This document shows positions 26,194 to 35,087 of a stretch of DNA of 64,000 bases, piece after piece (position 1 is the first letter of the stretch; the number at the start of each line of letters is the position of its first letter). The stretch is taken from positions 62,001 through 126,000 of the forward strand of contig NZ_JAEUAW010000008.1 of NCBI RefSeq assembly GCF_019511665.1, written 5' to 3'. Made by a program: the position numbers and the translations under genes. The stretch comes from Microbacterium jejuense (GTDB lineage: Bacteria > Actinomycetota > Actinomycetes > Actinomycetales > Microbacteriaceae). The notes below the pieces were generated by a model. That model was not told the origin of the DNA. It made no database searches and was given only the letters and a program-made list of their open reading frames with translations.

Positions 26194-27122
26194 GAGATCT
26201 CTCCGATCCAGCTGGGCTCGGCCTGCGTCGGGAAGAACCGGCCGCGGATCGCCTCCGACGCCTCGCGCGTGACCTGCTGCACGCGGTCCATGTGGGTGGG
26301 CAGCTCGCCGAGGATCTCGGAGATCGGCCGGTACTCGAGGTCGTTGCGGATCTGTCCGAGGGCCCGCAGCACGGTGTTGGAATGCCCGACGCGGTCGGCG
26401 CGCGGGTCGATGGCGCTCATGCACTCCTCGGCGCGCTGGATCGAGTAGATGATGGAGCGAGGGAAGAGGCGGTCCAGCAGCAGGAACTCGGCCGCGTTGC
26501 GCGCGCTCGGCATGCCCCGGTACGTGCGCAGGTACGCCTCGTACGCCCCACACGAGCGCAGGATCGTGGTCCACGACGGCCCCGAGGCCTCGGTGAGCGA
26601 CCGCGTGGCCAGCAGCCGCGCCGTCATGTCAGTGCGCTCGATGCTGCGGCCGAGGGTGAAGAACTGCCAGGCCTCGTCGCGGCTCGTGGACGAATCGTGG
26701 ATGCCGACGGCCAGCGCCGCCCGTTCACGCACCCACTGGAAGAACTCGTGGACGCGGTCGTTCTGCAGGCGGCGCGGCATGCGCGCGTTCGTCGTGTTGA
26801 GGATCTCCCACAGCTCGGTCGACACGATCTCGCGGGCCCGGCGGGCGTTCTCGCGCGCGGCGGTGAGCGCGTAGGCGATGCTCGACGGGTTCATGCGATC
26901 GACGGCCAGGCGCGACAGCACGTCCTCGCGGCGGACGTGCTCGACGCCCTCGGGCGGCAGCGAGCCCATGACGCTCAGCAGCGACCGGCACGCCGTGTCC
27001 TCATCGATCCAGGGGTCTTCGAGCAGCAGCTGCAGGTGCACGTCGAGGATGCGCGCCGTGCCGTCGCTGCGCTCGATGTAGCGCCCGATCCAGAAGAGCG
27101 ACTCCGCGATGCGGCTCAGCAC
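26190..27122 (-). CDS. Alpha-E domain protein
   Basis: A 310-residue, almost entirely helical protein beginning LSRIAESLFWIGRYIERSD, the hallmark of the alpha-E (DUF403) family. The family has no established enzymatic role and is nearly always encoded beside a circularly permuted ATP-grasp protein. The GTG at 27122 overlaps the ATP-grasp stop by seven bases and gives the family N-terminus. The larger frame extending into the upstream gene was rejected. Confidence 0.9.
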   Translation of the reverse strand: MLSRIAESLFWIGRYIERSDGTARILDVHLQLLLEDPWIDEDTACRSLLSVMGSLPPEGVEHVRREDVLSRLAVDRMNPSSIAYALTAARENARRAREIVSTELWEILNTTNARMPRRLQNDRVHEFFQWVRERAALAVGIHDSSTSRDEAWQFFTLGRSIERTDMTARLLATRSLTEASGPSWTTILRSCGAYEAYLRTYRGMPSARNAAEFLLLDRLFPRSIIYSIQRAEECMSAIDPRADRVGHSNTVLRALGQIRNDLEYRPISEILGELPTHMDRVQQVTREASEAIRGRFFPTQAEPSWIGEIS

Positions 27123-28795
27123 GGCTCGCCCCCGTCCTGCGTCTGCTGCTGCTGTTCGTGCTGCTTGTGCGTGCCCCGGCCGGGGTCCTGCGGCGAGTGC
27201 GTGGGCTCGGTCTGCGCGTCGTAGATGATCGGGATGGCCGCCGTGACGTTGGCGGCCTGGTCGGCGACGAGCTCGGGCACGCCGCGGCCCTGGCCGTACT
27301 CGACTGTGCCGGGTGCGGCGCCGCCGACGATCCAGGTGTCCTTCGACCCGCCGCCCTGGCTGGAGTTGACCACGAGCTGCCCCTCGGGCAGGGCCACGCG
27401 CGTGAGGCCGCCGGGCAGCACCCACACGTCCTCGCCGTCGTTGACCGCGAAGGGGCGGAGGTCGGCGTGACGCGGGCGCATGCCGTCCTCGACGAGGGTC
27501 GGGATGGTCGAGAGCATCACGACGGGCTGCGCGATCCAGCCACGGGGGTCGGCGAGCAGGCGCTGCCGCAGCTTGTCGAGCTCGGCGGGCGACGCGTCCG
27601 GCCCGACGACGAGCCCCTTGCCGCCGGAGCCGTCGACGGGCTTCACGACGAGCTCGTCCAGCCGGTCGAGCACCTCCTCGAGCGCGCCCGGGTCTTCGAG
27701 GCGCCACGTGTCGACGTTCTTGAGGATCGGCTCCTCGGCCAGGTAGTACCGGATGAGGTCGGGCACGTACGTGTAGAGCAGCTTGTCGTCGGCGACGCCG
27801 TTGCCGACGGCGTTCGCGATCGTGACGTTGCCCAGCCGCGCCGCGAGCATGAGGCCCGGGGCTCCGAGCATCGAGTCCGCGCGGAACTGCAGCGGATCGA
27901 GGAAGTCGTCGTCGACGCGGCGGTAGATGACGTCCACGCGCTGGGGCCCGCGCGTCGTGCGCATGAAGACCTTGCCGCCGACGCACAGCAGATCGCGCCC
28001 CTCGACGAGCTCGACGCCCATCAGGCGGGCCAGCAGCGTGTGCTCGAAGTACGCCGAGTTGTAGACGCCCGGCGTCAGCACGACGACATTGGGGTCCTCG
28101 ATGCCGGCGGGTGCCGAGGCGCGCAGCGCCGCGAGCAGCTTGTTGGGGTAATCGCCGACCGGACGCACGCGCATCGACACGAACAGCTCGGGGAGGGTCT
28201 GCGCCATCACGCGGCGGTTCGAGATGACGTAGCTCACGCCCGACGGCACGCGCACGTTGTCTTCGAGCACGCGCATCTCGCCGTGCTCGTCGCGGATGAG
28301 GTCGATGCCCGACACCTGGATCCGCACGCCGTTGGCGGGCTGGATGCCGGCGGCCTGGCGATAGAAGTACTGCGAGCTCGAGATCAGCCGGGCGGGCAGC
28401 ACCTGGTCGCGCACGCAGTGCTGGTGCCCGTACGCGTCGGCGAGGAACGCCTCGAGCGCGCGCACGCGCTGCTTGACGCCCGCCTCGATGCGCGACCACT
28501 CGTCGAACGCGATGATGCGCGGCACGGCGTCGAGCGGGAACGGCCGCTCCTCGCCCGCGAAGTCGAACGTGACGCCCTGCGCGAGGTACGAGCTGGCGAG
28601 CGAATCGGTGCGTCCGCGCAGCTCTTCCTGCGTCATCTGCGCCAGCGCCTGATACAGCTCCCGATACGCCTCGCGCGACTCGGCGGGCGCGCCGGGGTGC
28701 GCGGGGCTCCCGAACATCTCGTCGAACGCCGGCACCCCCGAGGGTGTCTTGCGCGGCGCGAGCGTCGAGCCGTAGCCGTCGAACAGATCACCCAT
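27116..28795 (-). CDS. Circularly permuted type-2 ATP-grasp protein
   Basis: A 559-residue protein of the DUF404/DUF407 group, proposed amidoligase-type enzymes that join amino acids or peptides using ATP. Recognisable segments are VLEDNVRVPSGVSYV near 197, LTPGVYNSAYFEH near 242, NAVGNGVADDK near 323 and KPVDGSGGKG near 390. The last 30 residues are a Gln/His-rich tail absent from the core family. It heads the operon with alpha-E and transglutaminase genes. A TAGGCT box (28807-28802) six bases before the ATG suggests a leaderless message. Confidence 0.9.
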   Translation of the reverse strand: MGDLFDGYGSTLAPRKTPSGVPAFDEMFGSPAHPGAPAESREAYRELYQALAQMTQEELRGRTDSLASSYLAQGVTFDFAGEERPFPLDAVPRIIAFDEWSRIEAGVKQRVRALEAFLADAYGHQHCVRDQVLPARLISSSQYFYRQAAGIQPANGVRIQVSGIDLIRDEHGEMRVLEDNVRVPSGVSYVISNRRVMAQTLPELFVSMRVRPVGDYPNKLLAALRASAPAGIEDPNVVVLTPGVYNSAYFEHTLLARLMGVELVEGRDLLCVGGKVFMRTTRGPQRVDVIYRRVDDDFLDPLQFRADSMLGAPGLMLAARLGNVTIANAVGNGVADDKLLYTYVPDLIRYYLAEEPILKNVDTWRLEDPGALEEVLDRLDELVVKPVDGSGGKGLVVGPDASPAELDKLRQRLLADPRGWIAQPVVMLSTIPTLVEDGMRPRHADLRPFAVNDGEDVWVLPGGLTRVALPEGQLVVNSSQGGGSKDTWIVGGAAPGTVEYGQGRGVPELVADQAANVTAAIPIIYDAQTEPTHSPQDPGRGTHKQHEQQQQTQDGGEPC

Positions 28796-28801
28796 GCGAA
28801 G

Positions 28802-28807
28802 AGCCTA
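28802..28807 (-). promoter_or_regulatory. -10 box for leaderless transcript of ATP-grasp operon
   Basis: TAGGCT on the minus strand ends six bases before the ATG at 28795, the spacing expected if transcription starts at the start codon. There is no Shine-Dalgarno. No clear -35 was seen. Confidence 0.5.
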
Positions 28808-28881
28808 ATGCGGCCCGGATTGCCGTCGTGTTTCGCGGGTCGCGGGCGAAGACGGACGGTGCGGATGCCGCGGCCCGAACG

Positions 28882-28887
28882 TACGCT
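28882..28887 (+). promoter_or_regulatory. -10 box for leaderless transcript of molybdopterin gene
   Basis: TACGCT ends six bases before the ATG at 28894, with no ribosome binding site between. It faces the TAGGCT box of the divergent ATP-grasp gene about 75 bases away. Confidence 0.45.
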
Positions 28888-28893
28888 GAGACC

Positions 28894-30693
28894 ATGGTTC
28901 CGGCGTCCCCGCGTGGCCGCGTCCCGGCGCCCCTGGGGTGGGCGGCGGGCGTCGCTGCGGTGGTGCTCGGAGCGGGCCTCGGCGAGCTCGCGGCCGCGGT
29001 CGTGGCCCCCGCATCGAGCCCGGTCGCCGTCGTCGGCGGCGCCCTCATCGACGTGGCGCCGCCGTGGGCGAAGGACACCGCGATCGCCCTCTTCGGCACG
29101 GGCGACAAGGCGGCGCTGCTGACCGGCATCGGCGTGGCGCTCGTGGTGCTCGCGGCGCTCGCGGGATGGCTCCAGCTGCGGTTCGCGCCGTGGGGCGTCG
29201 TCGTCGTGGCGGCGTTCGGCGCGGGCGGCGCGATCGTCGCTGCGACGCGTCCTGGCGCGGGCGCGATGGCGTGGCTGCCCGCGGTCGTGGCGGGCGCCGT
29301 CGGGGCGCTCGCACTGTGGCTGCTGGTCGGGATGCTGCGGCCCGATGCCGACCGTCGATCGGCGCGTTTCGTCTCGCTCGTTCCTCGCTCGCTCAACGAC
29401 CGGGAGCCGACCGCAGAGCTCGATCCCCGCTCGTTGAGCGAGCGAAGCGAGACGAAACGCCCCACGCTCGACCCCCGGGAGCCGACCGCAGAGCTCGATC
29501 CCCGGTCGTTGAGCGAGCGAAGCGAGACGAAACGCCCCACGCTCGACCCCCGGGAGCCGACCGCAGACACCGACCACCGGTCGTTGAGCGAGCGGAGCGA
29601 GACGAAACGCCCCAGCCCCGAACAGCCCAGCCGGCGCGCGTTCTTCGCGTGGGCCGGCGGCGCCGCCGCTGTCGGTGTCATCGCCGTCGCGATCGGCAGC
29701 CTCCGCACCACGTCCTCGGTGGGCGTGGCGGCGGCGCGGCGGGCGCTGCGCCTTCCGCGGCCGGCGACGACGGCATCCCCCGTTCCCGCGGGAGCCGAGC
29801 TCGACCTGCCGGGCCTCGCCGACGTCGTGACCCCGAACGACAGCTTCTACCGCATCGACACGGCCCTCATCGTGCCCGAGATCGATCCCGCGGACTGGCG
29901 GCTGCGGATCCACGGCATGGTCGCTCACGAGGTCGAGCTGACGTGGGACGAGCTGCTCGCCCTGCCGCTGCAGGAGTCGTGGACCACGCTCGCCTGCGTG
30001 TCGAACGAGGTGGGCGGCACGCTGATCGGCAACGCGCTGTGGCTGGGGTACCCGGTGCGCGAGCTGCTCGCCCGTGCGCAGCCGGACGCCGACGCCGACA
30101 TGGTGCTGTCGCGGTCGATCGACGGGTTCACGGCATCCACTCCGCTCGAAGCGCTCACCGACGAGCGCGACGCGATCCTCGCCGTCGGGATGAACGGGGA
30201 GCCGCTGCCGCTGGAGCACGGCTTTCCGGTGCGCCTGGTGGTCCCCGGCCTGTACGGCTACGTGTCGGCGACGAAGTGGGTCACCGACCTCGAAGTGACG
30301 CGCTTCGACCGGGCGCGGGCCTACTGGACCGACCGCGGCTGGTCAGAGCGCGGCCCCATCAAGCTCCAGTCGCGCATCGATGTGCCCCGGCGCGGTCAGG
30401 GCCTCACGGCCGGCGACGTGATGATCGCCGGCGTCGCCTGGCAGCAGCAGGTCGGCATCCAGGGCGTCGAGGTGCGCATCGACGAGGGCGAGTGGCAGGC
30501 AGCGACGCTCGCGACCGCGATCTCGGACGACACGTGGGTGCAGTGGAGCCTCCCCTGGCGGGCGGAGAAGGGCGACCACGTCATCCAGTGCCGGGCGACG
30601 AGCAAGACCGGCGAGACCCAGACCGAGGCCGCCGCGCCGCCCGCGCCGGACGGCGCGACCGGATGGCACTGGCGCACGGTCTCGGTGTCGTGA
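28894..30693 (+). CDS. Membrane-anchored molybdopterin-dependent oxidoreductase
   Basis: A 599-residue sulfite-oxidase-fold enzyme. Residues about 15-150 hold four membrane segments. Residues 157-244 are a low-complexity linker encoded by an in-frame 75-bp tandem repeat. A Tat-like SRRAFF motif (246-251) with a further membrane segment follows, then the Mo-cofactor domain (about 300-500) with the likely Mo-ligand Cys in TLACVSNEVGG, and a C-terminal Ig-like dimerisation domain. The catalytic part should face outside. The substrate is unknown. The family includes sulfite oxidases and the MsrP/YedY methionine-sulfoxide reductases, but no cytochrome gene lies nearby. Confidence 0.87.
   Translation: MVPASPRGRVPAPLGWAAGVAAVVLGAGLGELAAAVVAPASSPVAVVGGALIDVAPPWAKDTAIALFGTGDKAALLTGIGVALVVLAALAGWLQLRFAPWGVVVVAAFGAGGAIVAATRPGAGAMAWLPAVVAGAVGALALWLLVGMLRPDADRRSARFVSLVPRSLNDREPTAELDPRSLSERSETKRPTLDPREPTAELDPRSLSERSETKRPTLDPREPTADTDHRSLSERSETKRPSPEQPSRRAFFAWAGGAAAVGVIAVAIGSLRTTSSVGVAAARRALRLPRPATTASPVPAGAELDLPGLADVVTPNDSFYRIDTALIVPEIDPADWRLRIHGMVAHEVELTWDELLALPLQESWTTLACVSNEVGGTLIGNALWLGYPVRELLARAQPDADADMVLSRSIDGFTASTPLEALTDERDAILAVGMNGEPLPLEHGFPVRLVVPGLYGYVSATKWVTDLEVTRFDRARAYWTDRGWSERGPIKLQSRIDVPRRGQGLTAGDVMIAGVAWQQQVGIQGVEVRIDEGEWQAATLATAISDDTWVQWSLPWRAEKGDHVIQCRATSKTGETQTEAAAPPAPDGATGWHWRTVSVS
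29364..29625 (+). repeat. In-frame 75-bp tandem repeat (3 units) plus inverted copy
   Basis: Units at 29401-29475, 29476-29550 and 29551-29625 repeat with exact 75-base (25-codon) period. The first two are almost identical and the third is more diverged. Each contains TCGTTGAGCGAGCGAAGCGA at 29431, 29506 and 29581 (the last with one change). Just before them, 29364-29404 is an inverted, related copy (GTTTCGTCTCGCTCG ... CTCAACGACC). The core resembles a REP-like sequence I recall as common between genes in Microbacteriaceae. Here it encodes the linker REPTAELDPRSLSERSETKR and on. Confidence 0.9.
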
Positions 30694-30839
30694 CCGGGTG
30701 GTGACGGCACGACCGCGCGAGCGCGGGTTATGCCCAGGTGCCCTCAGGATTCGGTCGACCGGACGCGCGTGACCGGATCGCCCGCTAGCATGCCGTGAGG
30801 GCCGACTGCTGGGGAGCGCCGGTTCTGGGGAGGTAATGG

Positions 30840-31523
30840 GTGCCTGATCCTTTGGAGCTGCTTGTCGCGCGCCTCATCGAGCTCGCGACCCTCGACGAAG
30901 CCACGGGAATGCGCCGGCTTCCTCCCGAGCGCGAGCTGTGCGACGCGCTCGGCATGAGCCGCGGCACGCTGCGCGAGCAGCTCGCCGTGCTCGAACGGCT
31001 CGGGTTCGTGACCCGAACCCAGGGCCGCGGCACGTACCTCGGCAACCCGCCCTTCGACTTCGTGCGCACGTTCTTCGCGATCGCCCGCGTGCTGGGGCAC
31101 CTCACCGACGACGAGTTCTCGGAATCCCGCGTGCTGCTCGAAGAGGCGCTCGCCGAGGCCGCCGCGCGCCGCGCGACGCCCGCCGACGTGGCGCAGCTGC
31201 GCGCCGAGGTCGACCGCATGGTCGCCTCGCAGGCGGCAGGCGACTCCGCCGAGGCGCAGGAGGCCGACGTCGCGTTCCACCGGCGCCTGCAGAGCGTCGT
31301 CGACAACTCGGTGCTGCAGTTCCTCCACGAGGGTCTCAGCCACGTCCTGCGCGACGACATCGCGGCACGCCGGCTCGCCGTCGCCGAGGCGCGCGAGGCG
31401 ACCCGGACCGACAGCATCCACTACGAGATCGTGGACGCGATCGCGGCCGGCGACCCGGCCGGAGCGCGCTCGGCGATGCGCCGCCACTTCGGCGGCATCG
31501 CACCCGGCGCCCGCTCCGCCTGA
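30840..31523 (+). CDS. GntR-family (FadR-type) transcriptional regulator
   Basis: A 227-residue regulator with an N-terminal winged helix (LPPERELCDALGMSRGTLREQLAVLERLGFV at about 25-55) and an all-helical FCD effector domain, whose metal ligands probably include His in DVAFHRRLQ and SIHYEIVDAI. The GTG at 30840 has GGGGAGGT upstream. A TAGCAT box at 30786-30791 may be its -10. It converges on rocD with a 30-base gap. It may control the molybdopterin gene, rocD/ddaH or itself. The ligand is unknown. Confidence 0.87.
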   Translation: MPDPLELLVARLIELATLDEATGMRRLPPERELCDALGMSRGTLREQLAVLERLGFVTRTQGRGTYLGNPPFDFVRTFFAIARVLGHLTDDEFSESRVLLEEALAEAAARRATPADVAQLRAEVDRMVASQAAGDSAEAQEADVAFHRRLQSVVDNSVLQFLHEGLSHVLRDDIAARRLAVAEAREATRTDSIHYEIVDAIAAGDPAGARSAMRRHFGGIAPGARSA

Positions 31524-31553
31524 GCCGTCTGGCCGGCGTCGGCCGGGAGCGTG

Positions 31554-32777
31554 TCAGCCGGCGAGGACCGTCCGCAGCTGCTCGACCGCCCAGTCCAGCT
31601 CGGTCGCGCGGATGACCAGCGGCGGCGCGATGCGGATCGTCTGACCGTGCGTGTCTTTCGCGAGCACGCCGCGGGCGATGAGCCGCTCAGCCACCTCGCG
31701 CCCCGTGCCGACCGCGGGGTCGATGTCGATGCCCGCCCACAGGCCGGCGATGCGCACGGCGGTGACGCCGTGGCCGACGAGCTCCTGCAGCTTCGCCTCG
31801 AGGTGCTCGCCCAGCAGCTTCGCGCGGTTCTGGAACTCGCCCGTCTGCAGCAGCTCGACCACCCGCAGCCCGACGGCGGCCGCAAGCGGGTTGCCGCCGA
31901 ACGTCGAGCCGTGCTCACCGGGGCGGATGACCCCGAGCACGTCGCGATCCGCGACGACGGCCGAGACGGGAAGGATGCCGCCGCCCAGCGCCTTGCCGAG
32001 CAGATACACGTCGGGCACGACGCCCTCGCGGTCGCACGCGAAGGTCTCGCCCACGCGGCCGAGGCCGGACTGGATCTCGTCGGCGATGAACAGCACGCCG
32101 CGCTCGGTGCACAGGTCGCGCACCGCCCGCAGATAGCCCTCGGGCGGGACGATCACGCCGGCCTCGCCCTGGATCGGCTCGATGAGCACCGCGACCGTGT
32201 CGGACGTGATGGCGGCCTCGATCGCCGCGGCGTCGCCGAACGGCACCCCGACGAAGCCAGGGGTGAAAGGACCGAACCCGTCGCGGGCGGAGGCGTCGTC
32301 GCTGAATCCGACGATCGTCGTGGTGCGGCCGTGGAAGTTGCCGTGCGCGACGACGATCTGCGCGGCATCCGCCGGCACGCCCTTGACGCGGTAGCCCCAC
32401 GCGCGGGCGACCTTGATGCCCGTCTCGACGGCCTCGGCTCCGGTGTTCATCGGCAGCACGAGGTCCTTGCCGCACAGCGCGGCGAGCGCCGACGCGAACG
32501 GCCCGAGGCGGTCGTTGTGGTACGCACGGCTGGTGAGCGTCAGGCGGCCCAGCTGCTCCTGCGCGGCCGCGAGGATCGCGGGATGCCCGTGCCCGAAGTT
32601 CAGCGCCGAGTACGCCGACAGCAGGTCGAGGTACCGCTTGCCCTCGACGTCGGTGACCCACGCGCCCTCGCCCCGCGAGACCACGATGGGCAGGGGGTGG
32701 TAGTTGTGCGCGAGGTGGTCCTCCTCGCCGGCGATGATGCGGATCGTCGCGGTGTCGGTGATGGTCTCAGAGGTCAT
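31554..32777 (-). CDS. rocD: Ornithine--oxo-acid transaminase
   Basis: A 407-residue fold-type I PLP aminotransferase that moves the delta-amino group of ornithine to an oxoacid, giving glutamate-semialdehyde. Recognised by NTGAEAVETGIKVARAWGY, NFHGRT, the DEIQSGLGR motif and the PLP-lysine in LLGKALGGG near 259. The length is typical. The ATG at 32777 follows GGGGGAG. It lies 14 bases after ddaH, suggesting an arginine/ornithine-derived nitrogen route whose product could feed proline metabolism (putA at 51390). Confidence 0.9.
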   Translation of the reverse strand: MTSETITDTATIRIIAGEEDHLAHNYHPLPIVVSRGEGAWVTDVEGKRYLDLLSAYSALNFGHGHPAILAAAQEQLGRLTLTSRAYHNDRLGPFASALAALCGKDLVLPMNTGAEAVETGIKVARAWGYRVKGVPADAAQIVVAHGNFHGRTTTIVGFSDDASARDGFGPFTPGFVGVPFGDAAAIEAAITSDTVAVLIEPIQGEAGVIVPPEGYLRAVRDLCTERGVLFIADEIQSGLGRVGETFACDREGVVPDVYLLGKALGGGILPVSAVVADRDVLGVIRPGEHGSTFGGNPLAAAVGLRVVELLQTGEFQNRAKLLGEHLEAKLQELVGHGVTAVRIAGLWAGIDIDPAVGTGREVAERLIARGVLAKDTHGQTIRIAPPLVIRATELDWAVEQLRTVLAG

Positions 32778-32791
32778 GGCTCCCCCACTCC

Positions 32792-33688
32792 TCAACGCCG
32801 CAGCTCGAGCGTGCAGCACTTGATGCCGCCGCCGCCGAGCAGCAGCTCCGACAGGTCGACGAGCACCGGGTTGTAGCCGCGCTCGCGCAGCTGCGCTTCG
32901 AAGCCCGTCGCGCGCGGCGAGATGATGACGTTGCGGCCGTCGCTGGCCGAGTTGAGCCCGAACACGGCGCCGTCGGCATCGGCGACCTTGATCGCGTCGG
33001 GGTAGCGCTCGGCGAGGATCGCCTGGCTGCGCTCGTCGAACGCGTGCTCGAGGTACGCGATGTTGGCCCTGTCCACACCGCCCGGCCCCTCGACGGGGTC
33101 GAGCACCGAGATCGCGGTGTCGAGGTGGTAGAACCGCGGGTCGACGAGCGTGAGGCTCACGACCTCCTTGCCGAACACGTCGGCGAGCTCGCGGTGGCTG
33201 TCGCCGGTCGAACGGAAGCCCATGCCGGCGAGGATCGTGTCGCCCACCAGCAGGAAGTCGCCCTCGCCCTCGTTGACCTCGACGGGCTCGGCCACCTGGA
33301 AGCCGTTGTCGCGGAACCACTCCATGAACGCGGGGCCTTCGGGCACGCGCTCCTGGTAGCGGAACTTCGCGCCGTACGCGACGCCGCCGATGACGAATCC
33401 GCCGTTGGCCGTGTAGACCATGTCGGGCAGCCCCGGGATCGGGTCGATCAGCTGCACGTCGTGCCCGAGCGCGACATACGTGTCGTACAGCACCTGCCAC
33501 TGCCGCACCGCGAGGGCGGTGTCGGTCGGGTTCGCCGGTTCCATCCAGGGGTTGATGGTGTAGCTCACCGTGAAGTGCTCGGGACGGCACATCAGGTAGC
33601 TGCGGTGCTGCTGGATGCGCCCGCCGGTCGCCGAGCCGGTCGAAGCGGCGGCGGTCTCGGCGGGTGCGGGCGCGATGTCGTTGGACAT
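32792..33688 (-). CDS. ddaH: Dimethylargininase / arginine-deiminase-like amidinohydrolase
   Basis: A 298-residue enzyme of the guanidino-group modifying superfamily, hydrolysing methylarginine or arginine-like substrates to citrulline or ornithine. The catalytic cysteine is in the C-terminal GGGGIKCCTLELRR, the histidine in FYHLDTAISVLD and acidic residues in EGEGDFLLVGD. The ATG at 33688 has AAGGAG upstream; the longer frame to 33781 is not conserved in character. Pairing with rocD is common in actinobacteria. Whether methylarginine or arginine is used is not decided by sequence. Confidence 0.83.
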   Translation of the reverse strand: MSNDIAPAPAETAAASTGSATGGRIQQHRSYLMCRPEHFTVSYTINPWMEPANPTDTALAVRQWQVLYDTYVALGHDVQLIDPIPGLPDMVYTANGGFVIGGVAYGAKFRYQERVPEGPAFMEWFRDNGFQVAEPVEVNEGEGDFLLVGDTILAGMGFRSTGDSHRELADVFGKEVVSLTLVDPRFYHLDTAISVLDPVEGPGGVDRANIAYLEHAFDERSQAILAERYPDAIKVADADGAVFGLNSASDGRNVIISPRATGFEAQLRERGYNPVLVDLSELLLGGGGIKCCTLELRR

Positions 33689-33850
33689 GTGTCTCCTTGC
33701 GAAGTGCGGCGGACGCTGTCCAGAGGCCCGGCGGCTCCGCCTCACTCGGTCCAGAGCTTGGCGAAGAGCAGTCCCGGGCACGCCGCATCCATTGTCGCAC
33801 GCCCGCTGGGCGAGGCCTGGGAACCGGAGGGATTCCGGGATGCCGCGGCC

Positions 33851-34870
33851 TCAGTCCGCGAGCACCACGATCTTGCCCGTGACGTGGCCGTCGGCGACCT
33901 CTGCAAGTGCGTCAGCTGCACCGGCGAAGGGAGAGGTGCGCGCGATGACCGGGCGCAGGCTCCCCGCCGCGGCGAGCGCGACGAGCTCGGCGAGCACGTC
34001 GGTCTTCGCCGTCGCGGCCAGCGGCGCCACGGGCCGCTTCGAGCCGATCGACAGCACCGCCGCGCGCAGCAGGCGCCCCATCGGGCCGAGCACCCGGCCG
34101 CCCTCGCCCGAGACGAGGACGACCCGGCCGCCGTCGCGCACCAGGCGTCGCAGCGCGCGCAGCGGCGCGGTGCCGGCGATGTCGAGCACCGCGTCGAAGG
34201 TGCCGTCGCCGAGCTCGGCCGAGCCGGGCTGGATCCGGCGGTAGTCGAAGGTGCGGGCGGCGCCGAGCGACTCGACGAGCTCCCGGTTGCGCTCACCGCA
34301 CAGCGCCCACACCTCGGCGCCCCGCAGCGCGGCGAGCTGGACCGCGAAGGTGCCGACGCCGCCCGACGCCCCGATCACGAGCACGCGCGGGCGGCCGGCG
34401 CCGCCTGATGTGCCGACGCGCGCCTTCGCGAGCGCCTGCCACGCCGTCCCTCCGGCGACGGGCAGCGTCGCGGCCGACGCCGGGTCGAGCTCGGCCGGCC
34501 TCGGCACCAGGCGGTCGGCCGGGGCGAGGGCGTACCGCGCCAGCCCGCCGCCGGGCAGCTCGCCCACGACCTCGTCGCCCACCGCGACCCCGGCGACCCC
34601 GTCGCCGACGGCGACCACGGTGGCGGCGGCATCCATTCCCCGCACCGGCTGGCGAGGACGACGCAGGCCGAAGGCGACGCGGACGAGGAGCGGCTCGCCG
34701 CGCATGACACGGGTGTCGCCGCTGTTGAGGCCGGTGGCGCGCAGGCGCACCAGCGCCTGGCCCGGTCCCGGCGTCGGCACAGCGACCTCCGAGAGTGTCA
34801 CCGCGTCGGCCTCGCCGTAGCGGTGCTGCCGCCATGCCGGCATGGTGTGGGTGGACGTCTGGACGGACAT
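33851..34870 (-). CDS. Quinone-oxidoreductase-like NAD(P)-dependent dehydrogenase
   Basis: A 339-residue medium-chain dehydrogenase. It has an N-terminal GroES-like domain, then a Rossmann fold with VIGASGGVGTFAVQLA near 167. The structural zinc cysteines are absent, which places it in the zinc-free quinone oxidoreductase group. It begins one base after the XRE gene stop, so it belongs to that operon and may be the operon's effector enzyme. The substrate is unknown. The 160 bases before ddaH contain no further gene. Confidence 0.83.
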   Translation of the reverse strand: MSVQTSTHTMPAWRQHRYGEADAVTLSEVAVPTPGPGQALVRLRATGLNSGDTRVMRGEPLLVRVAFGLRRPRQPVRGMDAAATVVAVGDGVAGVAVGDEVVGELPGGGLARYALAPADRLVPRPAELDPASAATLPVAGGTAWQALAKARVGTSGGAGRPRVLVIGASGGVGTFAVQLAALRGAEVWALCGERNRELVESLGAARTFDYRRIQPGSAELGDGTFDAVLDIAGTAPLRALRRLVRDGGRVVLVSGEGGRVLGPMGRLLRAAVLSIGSKRPVAPLAATAKTDVLAELVALAAAGSLRPVIARTSPFAGAADALAEVADGHVTGKIVVLAD

Positions 34871-34871
34871 G

Positions 34872-35087
34872 TCATTCCCCCGGGTAGTCGAAGAGGTCGT
34901 CGAGCCCGACGCCGAACGCGCGGGCGAGCTGGAAGGCGAGTTCGAGGCTGGGCGAGTAGCGCCCCTGCTCGATCGCGATGAGGGTCTGCCGCGTCACGCC
35001 GACCGCGCGCGCGAGGTCTGCCTGGGTCATGCCGGCCGCCTCGCGCGTCGCGCGGATGGAGTTGGTGACCTTGGTGGGCTTGACCAT
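34872..35087 (-). CDS. Small XRE-type helix-turn-helix regulator
   Basis: A 71-residue protein consisting only of a Cro/C1-type DNA-binding domain ([34 protein letters not shown]). The ATG at 35087 overlaps the membrane-protein stop (ATGA). It probably binds the paired 18-bp sites at 35538-35601 as an autoregulator. Such membrane-protein/XRE pairs are common in Gram-positive genomes. Confidence 0.88.
   Translation of the reverse strand: MVKPTKVTNSIRATREAAGMTQADLARAVGVTRQTLIAIEQGRYSPSLELAFQLARAFGVGLDDLFDYPGE

Noticed and set aside
29401-29625. Possible CRISPR array
   Set aside because: The units are contiguous 75-base tandem repeats inside a continuous reading frame with no unique spacers and no cas genes.
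28894-30693. Sulfite oxidase with a named partner
   Set aside because: The fold and Mo-ligand cysteine are clear, but no cytochrome or other partner gene is adjacent, so the specific substrate was not assigned.
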